Source of the DNA: Rhodobacteraceae bacterium Alg231-30
GTDB lineage: Bacteria; Pseudomonadota; Alphaproteobacteria; Rhodobacterales; Rhodobacteraceae
Assembly: GCA_900143615.1 (NCBI GenBank)
Contig: FREU01000001.1
Location: 396,767-460,766, forward strand
Direction: 5' to 3'
DNA length: 64,000 nt
The notes beneath the pieces are model-generated. The model was not told the DNA's origin. It was given only the letters and a program-made list of their open reading frames with translations, and ran no database searches. Position numbers and translations under genes: made by a program. Below, one piece after another: positions 48,064-58,789 of the stretch (position 1 is its first letter; every line of letters starts with the position of its first letter).

Positions 48064-48127
48064 TTGACTCGCCGGATTTTGGCCCCTACCTCTTTCGCTG
48101 TTAGCACTCGCCGATAGGGAGTGATAA
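48064..48127 (+). promoter_or_regulatory. groESL promoter with CIRCE element
   Basis: TTAGCACTC (48101-48109), a 9-base spacer and GAGTGATAA (48119-48127) form a CIRCE inverted repeat, the HrcA repressor site, with one mismatch in the right arm. Just upstream are GTTGACT (from 48063) and CCCCTACC (around 48083-48090), compatible with a heat-shock sigma-32-type or vegetative promoter. Double control by HrcA and RpoH is likely. Confidence 0.9.
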
Positions 48128-48177
48128 CGACTCCGCTGAGGAGTCAGGGAGACACTCTAGTTAGGGAAACCTAAAAA

Positions 48178-48465
48178 ATGGCATTTACACCTCTGCATGA
48201 CCGCGTGCTGGTCCGTCGCGTTGAAAGCGACGAGAAAACCGCTGGCGGTCTGATCATCCCCGAAAGCGCAAAAGAAAAGCCTGCTGAAGGCGAAGTTGTT
48301 TCTGTAGGCGCTGGCCTGCGTGACGACAAAGGCGCACGCGTTGAACTGGACGTCAAAGCTGGCGACAAAGTTCTGTTCGGCAAATGGTCCGGCACCGAAG
48401 TCACCGTTGACGGTGAAGAGCTGCTGATCATGAAAGAATCCGACATCATGGGCATCATCGCCTAA
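48178..48465 (+). CDS. groES: Co-chaperonin GroES
   Basis: A 95-residue co-chaperonin that caps GroEL. '[31 protein letters not shown]' (about 5-35, quoted only in part by role) includes the mobile loop 'KTAGGLIIP'. 'SDIMGIIA' closes the chain. Length is standard. It is transcribed with groEL, 38 bases downstream, under the CIRCE-bearing promoter. Confidence 0.97.
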   Translation: MAFTPLHDRVLVRRVESDEKTAGGLIIPESAKEKPAEGEVVSVGAGLRDDKGARVELDVKAGDKVLFGKWSGTEVTVDGEELLIMKESDIMGIIA

Positions 48466-48488
48466 TCGTCGTTCTCAGGAAATTCTAA

Positions 48489-50156
<1,668 letters not shown>

Positions 50157-50240
50157 TCACAACTCCCGTCAGGGATTGTGATAGCGTCAGGCGATTGGCC
50201 TCCGGGCCAATCTGCTGAGAGCTTTCGCTAGAGAAATATT

Positions 50241-50269
50241 AAAGGGTCGCCTTCGGGCGGCCCTTTTTT
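50241..50269 (+). terminator. Terminator of the groESL operon
   Basis: AAAGGGTCGCC (50241-50251), loop TTCG, GGCGGCCCTTT and a further T run. Strong rho-independent terminator 85 bases after groEL. Confidence 0.93.
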
Positions 50270-50575
50270 GTTCGGTGTTTGAATTTGTCCGGAGTTCGAT
50301 CAGGTGGCGTGATCATGATTTGGGCATAGAAACCAGTCGAGGTTGCTGTTTCTAAAATGGCCTCTTGCCAAACCCGCATCCCAACCCCACATAAAGCCCC
50401 TAACGATGGAGATTTTATGGCCCGTTGAGGTGGGAAGACCCGTGTGTCTTCCAAATGCAGAGTGACCCCAGAGAGACGCCCCGCAATAAGCGGCAGGCGG
50501 TGGTGTTGCTGCATCCACTTCTTTGATATGACAAGGGCGCAAACATACTGCGCCGGGCCATAAGGACCCAAGACA
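50270..50575. other. Intergenic stretch between groEL and rsgA, no gene
   Basis: About 305 bases. Short frames on the minus strand lack ribosome sites and a coherent protein pattern. I see no repeat or RNA structure of note. The rsgA promoter should lie here. Confidence 0.4.
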
Positions 50576-51664
50576 ATGACACGGGATTATTCCCTATTTC
50601 TGCCGCAAGGCACCTCTCAGGCGCAACCTGCGCCGCTTTCCGGCCTCGCCAAACTGGGCTGGCAGCCGTTTTTTGCACAGCAAACAGACCTTGAGACTCT
50701 AACAGCCACACCGCCTGTGCGCGTGATCGAAGTACACCGCAACGGTGTTCACGTGGTTGGTGACGGCATAGACACGCTGATCCCGCCCGGACCGGAGGCG
50801 ACGGTGGGGGATTGGCTGCTGTATGACGGCGAGCTGCCGTCGCGCAGTGAGGTGCTGGAGCGCAAAAGCCTGTTTAAGCGACGCGCGGCAGGCCATGACC
50901 GCAGCATTCAGATGATCGCCGCAAATGTGGACACCGCGTTTGTGGTGACGTCTTGCAATCAGGATTTCAATGTCGCGCGTTTGGAACGCTTTTTGGCCTT
51001 GGCATTTGAGGCAGAAGTATCGCCTGTCGTGGTGCTGACCAAAGCGGATCTGTGCGACGACACCGACCCCTATGTGCAAGAGGCCAGTGCGATTTCAGAT
51101 CGCGTTCCGGTGGTTTTGCTCAATGCGCGCAGCGACGAAGCTGTTCAGGCTTTGGCCGACTGGTGCAAACCGGGCCAAACTGTTGCGTTTCTAGGCACTT
51201 CTGGAGTGGGTAAATCGACGCTGGTGAATGCGATTTTTGGTAGCGAAAAGGTCAAAACCGGAGAAATTCGAGAAGATGACAGTCGCGGACGCCACACAAC
51301 CACGCGGCGACAGTTGCATTTCACCCCCGACGGGATTGCCGTTTTGGACACGCCGGGCATGCGTGAATTGCAGTTGGCCGAGACCGGAGACGGGATTGCG
51401 GATCTATTCGCAGATGTTGTCGAGTTGGCCACGCAATGCAAATTCAACGACTGTGCCCACGAAACAGAGCCCGGATGTAAAGTCAGGGCGGCGATTGAGG
51501 CTGGAACACTAGATCAGGCGCGGTTGGAGCGGTGGCGCAAGCTTGAAGCCGAGGACCGGCACAACACAGCCTCAATGGCGGAGCGGCGGGCCTATGACAA
51601 ATCGTTTGGCAAGATGATCAAAACCGTGACCAAGGCCCATAAGGGCCGCAAAGGCAGGAAGTGA
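50576..51664 (+). CDS. rsgA: Ribosome small-subunit-dependent GTPase A
   Basis: A 362-residue circularly permuted GTPase that helps late 30S ribosome maturation. An OB-fold N-terminal domain (about 45-100) is followed by G4 'TKAD' (155-158), G1 'GTSGVGKST' (207-215) and G3 'DTPG' (258-261), i.e. the permuted order. The zinc-binding 'CKFNDCAHETEPGC' lies after that. All expected parts are present. GNAT gene follows with start overlapping the stop region. Confidence 0.95.
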   Translation: MTRDYSLFLPQGTSQAQPAPLSGLAKLGWQPFFAQQTDLETLTATPPVRVIEVHRNGVHVVGDGIDTLIPPGPEATVGDWLLYDGELPSRSEVLERKSLFKRRAAGHDRSIQMIAANVDTAFVVTSCNQDFNVARLERFLALAFEAEVSPVVVLTKADLCDDTDPYVQEASAISDRVPVVLLNARSDEAVQALADWCKPGQTVAFLGTSGVGKSTLVNAIFGSEKVKTGEIREDDSRGRHTTTRRQLHFTPDGIAVLDTPGMRELQLAETGDGIADLFADVVELATQCKFNDCAHETEPGCKVRAAIEAGTLDQARLERWRKLEAEDRHNTASMAERRAYDKSFGKMIKTVTKAHKGRKGRK

Positions 51665-51666
51665 TC

Positions 51667-52098
51667 ATGATGCGAAAGTTTGAGACTTCCGACACCGATG
51701 CGTTGGTTGGGATTTGGCGACGCGCCAACGCGGCCGCGCATCCGTTTTTGTCCCGCGAGATTGCGGCGCAGGTTGAGGCCGAGGTGCGCGACATCTATCT
51801 GCCGAACGCGGAAACTTGGGTGTTAGAAGTGGACGGGAAATTGGTCGGTTTCATCGCGATGATTGACCGCGAAATTGGCGGTTTGTTTTTGGATCCGGTG
51901 TGCCATGGTCAGGGATTTGGGCGAAAAATGGTTGATTTCATTGTCGCGCAGAAAGGCCCGCTGACTGTGGAAGTGTTCAAAGACAATCAGATCGGTCTGC
52001 CGTTCTATGAGCGCTATGGGTTTGTTAAAACTCAAGAAGGCCTGTTTGAGCGCAGCGGTGATGCAACGTGGAAAATGGCGATGCCGGACGCGGTTTAG
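51667..52098 (+). CDS. GNAT-family N-acetyltransferase
   Basis: A 143-residue GNAT enzyme. The acetyl-CoA loop is seen in 'LDPVCHGQGFGRKMVDFI' (Q/RxxGxG/A motif, as GQGFGRK), and 'NQIGLPFYERYGFVKTQEGLF' is the C-terminal motif B. It resembles YjaB-type acetyltransferases. The ATG at 51667 is placed six bases after an AGGAAG site at the end of rsgA. Substrate unknown. Confidence 0.83.
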   Translation: MMRKFETSDTDALVGIWRRANAAAHPFLSREIAAQVEAEVRDIYLPNAETWVLEVDGKLVGFIAMIDREIGGLFLDPVCHGQGFGRKMVDFIVAQKGPLTVEVFKDNQIGLPFYERYGFVKTQEGLFERSGDATWKMAMPDAV

Positions 52099-52186
52099 AG
52101 CTGCCTTCTAAAACGTGTGAGGCGGGCGAAGTGATCCGCTGGCCTCACCCTACCGTATCACCTTTCATAATTTGGGAGGATCTCGG

Positions 52187-52741
52187 ATGCGAACGCAAAT
52201 TGTAAGACGCCCACAAGACGGCCTACTGCTGGCTCTATTGTTTCTATCAATGGCGTGGGGCACGCAAGTTCGCGCTGAGGTGGTGCCGCCAGAGGTGCGC
52301 GCAGTTGTGGCCCAGCCTGCCCAAGCTGGAGCGGGTCAATTCCGCTACTTAGGCTTGAAGGTTTATGATTTGAAACTGTTCACGCCGCGCGGCAATCAGT
52401 TTGATGCATCCTCGCCATTTGCTTTGGCCATCGAGTACGACCGAAAAATCCGTCGTCAGGTTCTGTTGAAGGCCACAATGGGTGAGCTGGAGCGCGTAGA
52501 GGGCGCACGCGCAGATCACGACGTCATTCTTGAAAAACTGGCGGGATGCTATCGTGGTGTACAGGACGGCGACCGGATTGTCGCGACGCCACGTGGTCCG
52601 GATATGATGTCTTTTTGGGTGAACGGCTCACAAACATGCGTTTTATCCCACCCAGGATTCCGCGACAGGTACATGGCTATTTGGATGTCTGACAAATCGC
52701 GTGACCGTGCGCTGGCGTCGCGTTTGAGAGGACAGGGCTGA
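52187..52741 (+). CDS. Chalcone-isomerase-like periplasmic protein
   Basis: A 184-residue exported protein with signal peptide (about 1-32). The rest resembles the chalcone isomerase-like family (Chalcone_3): 'FRYLGLKVYDLKLFTP' and 'FALAIEYDRKIRRQVLL', later 'DRIVATPRGPDMMSFWVNG'. The bacterial members are not known to act on chalcones and are probably fatty-acid-binding or structural. GGGAGGA precedes the ATG at 52187. The stop abuts the GTG of the decayed transporter gene. Confidence 0.75.
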   Translation: MRTQIVRRPQDGLLLALLFLSMAWGTQVRAEVVPPEVRAVVAQPAQAGAGQFRYLGLKVYDLKLFTPRGNQFDASSPFALAIEYDRKIRRQVLLKATMGELERVEGARADHDVILEKLAGCYRGVQDGDRIVATPRGPDMMSFWVNGSQTCVLSHPGFRDRYMAIWMSDKSRDRALASRLRGQG

Positions 52742-53370
52742 GTGCTCGCCCGTATTGGCCTCTATGCAGCGATGTTGGCGGCAGCGGGCGTGCCGCTCTA
52801 CATTCATTTGCCGCGCTACGCTTCCGTCGAACTGGGGTTGAGTCTAGGTACGTTGGGGGCCGTTTTGCTAGGAACTCGAGTAGTGGATTTTGCGCAGGAT
52901 CCGCTCTTGGATTGGCTCACGGAGAGTGACGCTGTTTCTCTGCAAACATGGGCTGGAATTGGTGCAGTGGGGCTAGGTGTTGGTTTTTGGGCGCTATTGG
53001 GAATGGCATCAGTTGGTGATCCGGTAATTTGGTTGGTTGCCGTGTTGATTGTGGTCTACATCACCTCGGGCGCAGCTCTTGGGGCGGATATGGTTTTACG
53101 TCCAGCGCTGTTTTCAGTGGCGTTGGATGAGGAAGAGGTACAAGGCGGAGCCGGTTTCGGTCTTTGGTCGCTTGTTACAAAATGGCTTTTGTATTGGCCG
53201 CGGCGATCACGCTGCCAGCCCTTGATCGCACAGGTTTTATTCCCAGTGGCAACAACAGCGCGCAGGCGTTGTGGACGCTTACCCTGTGGTACGCCGTTTT
53301 GCCTTGCTTCCTCAAAGCCGCGGTAGTTGGGTTGGTCCTCCAACTCCCGCGCACGGCGCGCGAGGGTTAA
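52742..53370 (+). pseudogene. Decayed MFS (sugar:cation symporter-like) transporter
   Basis: The first 60-65 codons match the start of an MFS transporter (two helices and 'FAQDPLLDWLTE'). The sequence then jumps to what should be the C-terminal third ('SGAALGADMVLRPALFSVAL'), so roughly 200 residues are missing. After 'GFGLWSLVTK' near 53180 the frame is lost: the correct C-terminus ('FVLAAAITLPALDRTGF' and 'YAVLPCFLKAAVVGL') continues in another frame up to 53370. Loss of one A in the AAAA run at 53179-53182 would explain it. Both lesions together make this a pseudogene. The estimate of missing length is from memory of the family. Confidence 0.75.
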
Positions 53371-53411
53371 GCGGGCTTGCTCCTGTTTCCCTCGCGTGTC
53401 ACCAATCGCGC

Positions 53412-54245
53412 ATGAAGATGTTTTTACTCACTGCACTGACGATGACCGCCTTTGCCGCCAATTCGGTCTTGAATCGCGCTGCGGTGGGCGGTTTGGGCAT
53501 GGACCCCATCAGTTTTGGCGCCATTCGAGTGGTGTCTGGTGCGGTTGCGCTGGCAGTTCTAGTGGTTTGGCAGAACCGTGGCTTTGCGATCGGGGGTGTC
53601 GGTCGCATCGTTTCTGTCGGGGGGCTGTTGACTTACATCTTCGGATTTTCAGCAGCTTACGGCGCTCTGGATGCGGGGTTGGGAGCTTTAATCCTGTTTG
53701 GTGTGGTGCAAGTGACAATGTTTGGCGGTGCGTTAAGCGCGCGCGAGGTTGTACCGAAACCCCGTTGGGTCGGCGCGGGACTGGCGTTGAGTGGCCTCGC
53801 GTGGCTTTTGTGGCCAAGTGAGGCGGTTCCCATTCCGCTCATGAGCGCGGTGGCGATGGCGGCCGCGGGCGTTGGTTGGGGGATTTATTCGCTGCAAGGG
53901 AAGCGTGAAACCGATGCGACACAAGGCACCGCGATGAACTTTCTATTGGCCAGCCCGATTGCTGCGCTTGCGGCTCTGTCGCTTGGTCGTGAAAACGCGA
54001 TACCGCTTGGAGGCCTAGTTTTGGCAGTGATCTCGGGGGTGGTGATGTCTGGCGCAGGTTATGCGCTGTGGTATGCTTTGGTGCCAAAGCTAGGAGCGGC
54101 GCGTGCGGCGGTGGCGCAGCTGACGGTGCCAGTGATTGCCATGGCAGGGGGGATGGTCTTTCTGAGCGAGCCTTTGAGTATTCGATTTGTCGTGGCGTCA
54201 ACGCTTGTGTTGGGCGGCGTTTTGGTTTCGACGCTGCGGGCTTAA
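53412..54245 (+). CDS. EamA-family (DMT) transporter
   Basis: A 277-residue protein with about ten predicted membrane helices in two EamA repeats. The N-terminal 'LTALTMTAFAANSVLNRAAVG' and the repeated conserved Pro/Gly positions in 'SEPLSIRFVVASTLVLGGVL' are typical of drug/metabolite exporters. The ATG at 53412 follows the decayed MFS gene by 41 bases. Substrate unknown. Confidence 0.88.
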   Translation: MKMFLLTALTMTAFAANSVLNRAAVGGLGMDPISFGAIRVVSGAVALAVLVVWQNRGFAIGGVGRIVSVGGLLTYIFGFSAAYGALDAGLGALILFGVVQVTMFGGALSAREVVPKPRWVGAGLALSGLAWLLWPSEAVPIPLMSAVAMAAAGVGWGIYSLQGKRETDATQGTAMNFLLASPIAALAALSLGRENAIPLGGLVLAVISGVVMSGAGYALWYALVPKLGAARAAVAQLTVPVIAMAGGMVFLSEPLSIRFVVASTLVLGGVLVSTLRA

Positions 54246-54258
54246 CAAGTGGCCGGCT

Positions 54259-54275
54259 GGGGGCTGTTTGCCCCC
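54259..54275. repeat. Small intergenic stem-loop, copy 1
   Basis: GGGGGC, loop TGTTT, GCCCCC. A very similar stem-loop (GGGGC, TGTCT, GCCCC) occurs at 58258-58272. Both are in intergenic DNA and could belong to a dispersed repeat family common in roseobacters. Confidence 0.6.
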
Positions 54276-54340
54276 ATGACTGGAAAACCGAAAGGCTTTC
54301 CCGTCTCCCCCGAGGATATTTTGGCAAGAGGAAGCCCGGT

Positions 54341-54787
54341 CTAAGTTGGCTTGATTAATGGCTCTAGCGGATCATAAAGCAGGCTCTCTCCCCATGCTGC
54401 ATCGGGGAGACTGTCCGGCTTGACGTGAATTGTAGTGAGTTCTTTGCGGGTGAAAAACCTGCGTTGCGAAACGACGTTTTCCGGATCGCGCCAAGTGTCT
54501 GAGAGGGTGCCAGAGGTGATTGTACACTTAAAATAGAGATCGATTTGGTGAAATGTTCCGTCGGGATCATGAAATTCGTTGATCAGACAAGGCGCGCCCA
54601 CAACGATTGTCAGGCCGGTTTCCTCATAGACTTCACGTGCGAGATTTTCTGGCAATGAACTGCCACGCTCAACGCCGCCTCCGGGCGCACACCACAAATC
54701 GCCTGCACCGTCGGGATAGGCGTTGACCAACAGCAGGCGGTTGTCTTGCAAAATGAGGGCGCGGGCTGCGAGGCGGGGGCATGACAT
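54341..54787 (-). CDS. Nudix hydrolase
   Basis: A 148-residue Nudix protein. The Nudix box lies at about 36-59: 'GGGVERGSSLPENLAREVYE' and then ETGL. The catalytic REVYEE is intact, but the first box glutamate (the E of Gx5E) is Ser here. The enzyme should hydrolyse a nucleoside diphosphate linked to some moiety X. It faces the EamA gene tail to tail. Confidence 0.85.
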   Translation of the reverse strand: MSCPRLAARALILQDNRLLLVNAYPDGAGDLWCAPGGGVERGSSLPENLAREVYEETGLTIVVGAPCLINEFHDPDGTFHQIDLYFKCTITSGTLSDTWRDPENVVSQRRFFTRKELTTIHVKPDSLPDAAWGESLLYDPLEPLIKPT

Positions 54788-54828
54788 CGGCGTGTTCCCT
54801 TGGGTTGGGTCTTTTGTAGACGCGCAGG

Positions 54829-55650
54829 ATGTCTTATCTCAAGGGTATGATACACAAGCTTCGGATTCTCGCGCTGATGTTGGCGCCGATTGTAACGCTG
54901 ATGCCCGCAATGGCGCGGGCGGAATGCGTGGTTTTACTCCATGGTTTAGCGCGAAGCGAAAGCTCGTTTGCGCTGATGCAGGTGGCGTTGCAGCGTTTCG
55001 GGTACGAAGTGGTGCGTCCGGGCTATCCATCGACTCGCAAGGAGATCGAAGTTTTGGCGCAGGAAACACTGCCCAAGGCGGTATCCGAGTGCAGTGATCG
55101 CAAAGTGAATTTCGTGACCCATTCGATGGGCGGTATTTTGTTGCGGTTGTGGTTGCTGGATCACAAACCGGAAAACTTGGGCCGCGTGGTCATGCTTGGC
55201 CCCCCCAATCAGGGATCAGAGTTAGTGGACGTGTTGGGCGAGCTTGAGCCGTTTGATTGGATCAATGGACCAGCTGGTGCGCAGTTGGGCACGGATGGGC
55301 TACCAACTGACTTGCCAGCAGTGGATTTTGATCTGGGTGTGATCGCTGGAGACCGATCTCTCAACCCGTTTTACTCGGCGGTCATTGAAGGTGACGATGA
55401 TGGTAAGGTCTCAGTAAGCAGCACCAAGGTTGCAGGCATGTCGGATCATATTGTTGCTCCGGTGACGCATACTTTTATGATGAACAATCCCATGGTCGTT
55501 GCGCAAGTTCGCAGGTTTCTGAAAACCGGATCATTTGATCACGACATGGTTTGGGGGGATCCCGAAGCTACAGTGGACGAGATCGAATTGTGGTTGAAAG
55601 GGGATTGTGATGGGCATGAATGTGAAGAAAAAGCCGAGGTCACAGATTAA
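54829..55650 (+). CDS. Exported lipase-like alpha/beta hydrolase
   Basis: A 273-residue exported protein (ATG at 54829 or 54847, giving a signal peptide ending near 'MARAE'). The oxyanion segment is '[14 protein letters not shown]', and the nucleophile elbow '[14 protein letters not shown]' holds Ser. '[14 protein letters not shown]' is the family block of PGAP1/lipase-like hydrolases. His probably in '[10 protein letters not shown]'. The C-terminal tail is acidic with Cys residues. Likely periplasmic lipase or esterase. Confidence 0.8.
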   Translation: MSYLKGMIHKLRILALMLAPIVTLMPAMARAECVVLLHGLARSESSFALMQVALQRFGYEVVRPGYPSTRKEIEVLAQETLPKAVSECSDRKVNFVTHSMGGILLRLWLLDHKPENLGRVVMLGPPNQGSELVDVLGELEPFDWINGPAGAQLGTDGLPTDLPAVDFDLGVIAGDRSLNPFYSAVIEGDDDGKVSVSSTKVAGMSDHIVAPVTHTFMMNNPMVVAQVRRFLKTGSFDHDMVWGDPEATVDEIELWLKGDCDGHECEEKAEVTD

Positions 55651-55992
55651 CCCGGGATGAGAGCACGACGCGGATTTCGGACTTAACCCCGTAACAGCCT
55701 TGGTGCCGTTTTCTGCGCTCTTCACAGGCATGATTTAAGTTTTCAAACACATCAGTTGTTCGGGCTTGTCGGGCTTTAATCCGAACGGGGATGGTTTGGT
55801 CTGGTGGCTGCAAAATGAGTGAACTTGCAATTATTTTCATCTACTACGTTTCCGTGAAGTAATATTCACGAAAACGTAGTATTGTTTTTTATCAGCAACT
55901 TGACGGATTTTTGAGAATATTCTTGAACCCTAAGACATCCGCTTCAGAATTCTTGCCGTAGCCCTTTTATTATCAATTGAGAGGACGGAAAA
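55651..55992. other. Intergenic region before the fasciclin gene
   Basis: About 340 bases, no gene. It contains the long inverted repeat at 55844-55879 and an AT-rich stretch (55880-55925) that can hold the fasciclin promoter. Confidence 0.45.
55844..55893 (+). terminator. Long inverted repeat, terminator or operator
   Basis: CTACGTTTCCGTGAA (55844-55858) and TTCACGAAAACGTAG (55865-55879) pair at 14 of 15 positions around a 6-base loop, followed by TATTGTTTTTT. It could end the hydrolase transcript, though it is almost 200 bases after the stop, or be a regulator site upstream of the fasciclin gene. Confidence 0.65.
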
Positions 55993-56496
55993 TTGTTTAG
56001 AAGAGCATTCATGGGAGCCGCGTCTGCGGCAATAATCGCGGTTTCGGGAATCGGAGCAGCGTTGGCTGACGGGCATGGCGCTAAGATGGATATTGTTGAT
56101 ACAGCCGTAGGCGCAGGTTCGTTCAACACACTGGTGGCGGCAGTGCAGGCTGCCGGTTTGGTACACACCTTAAAGGGCGACGGTCCGTTTACCGTGTTTG
56201 CGCCCACAGACGAGGCCTTTGCCGCACTGCCAGAAGGCACGGTTGAAGAGCTTCTATTGCCGGAGAACAAGGACAAGCTTGTTGCGATCCTGACCTACCA
56301 CGTTGTGCCCGCGAAGATTATGTCGACAGATATTGCCGGAAAAAAGGCGCAAGTCTTGACGGTTCAGGGGGAGCGGTTGAGCGTCGATGCGCGCAACGGC
56401 GTGAAAGTGGATAATGCCAAGGTTGCGGTTGCAGATATTGTCGCAACGAACGGTGTGATCCATGTGATCGATACAGTCATGATCCCTGGCGCCTAA
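55993..56496 (+). CDS. Fasciclin-domain periplasmic protein
   Basis: A 167-residue exported protein with one fasciclin (FAS1) domain. A signal peptide spans about 1-26. The FAS1 H1 and H2 motifs are '[20 protein letters not shown]' and '[12 protein letters not shown]', with the 'YHVVPAKI' YH motif between. The best start is TTG at 55993, preceded by GAGGA; an ATG at 56011 lacks a ribosome site. FAS1 proteins mediate adhesion or bind small molecules. Confidence 0.88.
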   Translation: MFRRAFMGAASAAIIAVSGIGAALADGHGAKMDIVDTAVGAGSFNTLVAAVQAAGLVHTLKGDGPFTVFAPTDEAFAALPEGTVEELLLPENKDKLVAILTYHVVPAKIMSTDIAGKKAQVLTVQGERLSVDARNGVKVDNAKVAVADIVATNGVIHVIDTVMIPGA

Positions 56497-56576
56497 AACG
56501 CGCTGTAAGGCGGTCATCGCGCGTCATGAGGAGCTTGTACCCCATGGCGCGCATTTTTTTGCGAATGCTGGAACGT

Positions 56577-57653
56577 CTATTCAGTTCTGGCCTTTATGAC
56601 ATTCACATGGCCCATTTTCCGACCCGACTTCGTTTCGGTTTTACCGTAAAGGTGCAGAGCTGTTTCCGGTGCGCGCAACAAATCTGGCACGCGGTCCATG
56701 TCTTCCCCGATCAGGTTTTCCATCACAACGTCTGAGTGTCGCTGGCCGTCTCCCAATGGCAAGCCTGTGACTGCACGGATGTGTTGTTCGAACTGATCAA
56801 CCGCACAGCCGTTTTGGGTCCAGTGGCCGGAATTATGGACGCGTGGGGCGATCTCGTTCACGATAAGCCCCGAGGTGGTCACAAAGAGCTCAACGCCCAT
56901 AACACCCACATAGTCCAACTCGTTCAGAATGCGCGCGGCCAGCAACACGGCGTCCATACGCTGAGAGGCGGTCAATCTTGCGGGGACGGTGGTGGTGCGC
57001 AAGATGCCGTCGCTGTGCACGTTTTCACCAGGGTCAAAGCAGGCGACTTCGCCCTGCAAATTGCGGGCAGCTATCACAGATACTTCGTGGCTAAAGCTGA
57101 CAAATCCTTCCAGCAGCGCAGGCGCGCCTGCCATGTCAGCAAGGGCTGCGGCCGCGTCGTCCGTTGTGTTCAGGCGGGCTTGGCCTTTACCATCGTAGCC
57201 GAAGCGACGTGTTTTCAGGATGGCAGGTGTGCCAACAGCGTTGACTGCGGCGTCCATATCCTGTGCGTTTTCCACATTGGCAAATGGGGCTGTGCTCAAA
57301 CCAAGGCCTTGCAGAAAGGTTTTTTCGGTCAAGCGGTCTTGGGAGATGCGCAAGGCTTCGCGGTTGGGATGGATCTGGCGATGGGTTTCCAGAATATCCA
57401 GCGCGGTGGTTGGGATGTTTTCAAATTCGTAAGTGATGACATCCACTTGTTCCGCAAACGCCGTGAGAGCGGCGGTGTCGTCGTAAGCGGCTGTGGTAAG
57501 CGCATCGGCCACGTGGCCTGCTGGCGGATTGGCCCCGGGTTCAAAAATGTGGGTTCGATAGCCCAGACGGGAGGCCGCGACAGAGAGCATGCGGCCCAGT
57601 TGGCCGCCGCCAAGAATGCCGATGGTGCTGCCGAGGGGAAGTGGGTCAGTCAT
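56577..57653 (-). CDS. purK: 5-(carboxyamino)imidazole ribonucleotide synthase
   Basis: A 358-residue ATP-grasp enzyme of purine synthesis. '[13 protein letters not shown]' is the N-terminal signature, and the ATP-grasp '[14 protein letters not shown]' and '[17 protein letters not shown]' are present. It carboxylates AIR to N5-CAIR for PurE. The start is one of several Met codons; the ATG at 57653 or 57656 overlaps the purE stop, as expected in a purE-purK operon. Confidence 0.94.
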   Translation of the reverse strand: MTDPLPLGSTIGILGGGQLGRMLSVAASRLGYRTHIFEPGANPPAGHVADALTTAAYDDTAALTAFAEQVDVITYEFENIPTTALDILETHRQIHPNREALRISQDRLTEKTFLQGLGLSTAPFANVENAQDMDAAVNAVGTPAILKTRRFGYDGKGQARLNTTDDAAAALADMAGAPALLEGFVSFSHEVSVIAARNLQGEVACFDPGENVHSDGILRTTTVPARLTASQRMDAVLLAARILNELDYVGVMGVELFVTTSGLIVNEIAPRVHNSGHWTQNGCAVDQFEQHIRAVTGLPLGDGQRHSDVVMENLIGEDMDRVPDLLRAPETALHLYGKTETKSGRKMGHVNVIKARTE

Positions 57654-58137
57654 CATGCGGCTCATCTGCAATTGACGCTGACAATGCCTGACGCCATGTG
57701 TCCAATCGTTGTGCGAGTTCGGGATCCTGAAGCGCCAGAATACCAGCGGCCATCAGGCCTGCGTTGGCTGCTCCTGCAGCGCCAATGGCCATGGTCGCAA
57801 CTGGGAAGCCTTTGGGCATTTGTACAATGGAGTAGAGACTGTCGACACCTGAAAGGGCGCGGGTTTGAATTGGCACGCCAACCACAGGTACGCGGGTTTT
57901 GGAGGCCATCATACCGGGAAGATGCGCAGCACCGCCAGCGCCTGCAATGATGACTTGAAGGCCACAGCCAGCTGCTTCTTTGCCATAAGCCCACAGGCGG
58001 TCGGGGGTGCGATGGGCTGAGACGATCTTTTTTTCGTAAGAGATGCCAAGTTCGTCAAGGAGAGTTGCGGCTTCTTTCATGGTGGGCCAGTCGGACTGGC
58101 TCCCCATTATGATGCCAACCTGAGGCGTGTCTGTCAT
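57646..58137 (-). CDS. purE: N5-carboxyaminoimidazole ribonucleotide mutase
   Basis: A 163-residue class I PurE. '[17 protein letters not shown]' at the N-terminus and '[13 protein letters not shown]', with the catalytic His, are the family signatures, and '[15 protein letters not shown]' the third. It converts N5-CAIR to CAIR. First gene of the purE-purK operon. Confidence 0.95.
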   Translation of the reverse strand: MTDTPQVGIIMGSQSDWPTMKEAATLLDELGISYEKKIVSAHRTPDRLWAYGKEAAGCGLQVIIAGAGGAAHLPGMMASKTRVPVVGVPIQTRALSGVDSLYSIVQMPKGFPVATMAIGAAGAANAGLMAAGILALQDPELAQRLDTWRQALSASIADEPHDD

Positions 58138-58257
58138 GTTCGTCTCTGCTTCGTCTGGGGCTGGGGAAGGAAGGCTGTTTTATAGAGGTTTTACACAATT
58201 GCGCAATGCGGTGTGATTGTCGTGCAAAGAGGACGTCTATCGCCGCGGAAAGTTGCA

Positions 58258-58301
58258 GGGGCTGTCTGCCCCCAAGTCCGAATTTCGTAGAGTTCGGACT
58301 T
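58258..58301. repeat. Intergenic stem-loops, copy 2 of the GC repeat plus a second inverted repeat
   Basis: GGGGC-TGTCT-GCCCC (58258-58272) resembles the stem-loop at 54259. AAGTCCGAA (58274-58282) and TTCGGACTT (58293-58301) pair perfectly over a 10-base loop just after it. It lies between purE and the DUF465 gene and has no T tract. Confidence 0.6.
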
Positions 58302-58358
58302 CCCTCGAAGGCGTTTGGTGCACCGAAAAGTGTAGCGGTGGACCGCCGGCTGGACAGG

Positions 58359-58583
58359 TCAGGCGATGATGTCAGGCGTGAGACGATCCTCGATCATTGC
58401 GATTTTGTCTTTGAGACGTAGTTTTTGCTTTTTCAAGCGCTGGATCGTCAATTGATCGCCGGTTGCGCGTTCAACCAGAGCTCGGATCGCTTCATCAAGA
58501 TCGCGGTGCTCTTGCTTGAAGACTTCCAGTTCGACCTTGAGTACATCGTCGGATTTCATGGACAGGTCGCTGGGTGCGTTCAT
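58359..58583 (-). CDS. DUF465 (YdcH-like) protein
   Basis: A 74-residue charged helical protein of the DUF465 family, with 'LKVELEVFKQEHRDLDEAI' and 'IQRLKKQKLRLKDKIAMIED' forming two helices. Members are abundant in alphaproteobacteria, with unknown function. It has its own start, with GGGAA before the ATG. Confidence 0.86.
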   Translation of the reverse strand: MNAPSDLSMKSDDVLKVELEVFKQEHRDLDEAIRALVERATGDQLTIQRLKKQKLRLKDKIAMIEDRLTPDIIA

Positions 58584-58789
58584 TGGAAGTTCCCTTGGGA
58601 TAGTCAGGCCATAAACATAGCTGCTGAAGAGATTCTGTGCAAAGCGTTTACGACTCTGGATTTGCCCTTAGCCAAGGTTTGCGCAATGGGCCTTGCGCCT
58701 GTCGTGTAGCTTGCCCATATTTAGAGAAGACTGGGTCGCCGCGTATGGGGCCCGAAATTGTGACTGTCGCTTGAGCTAAGGACGTGTCG

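Noticed and set aside
56736..57950. 404-codon frame antisense to purK and purE
   Set aside because: Both purine genes are certain; the antisense product has no recognisable pattern.
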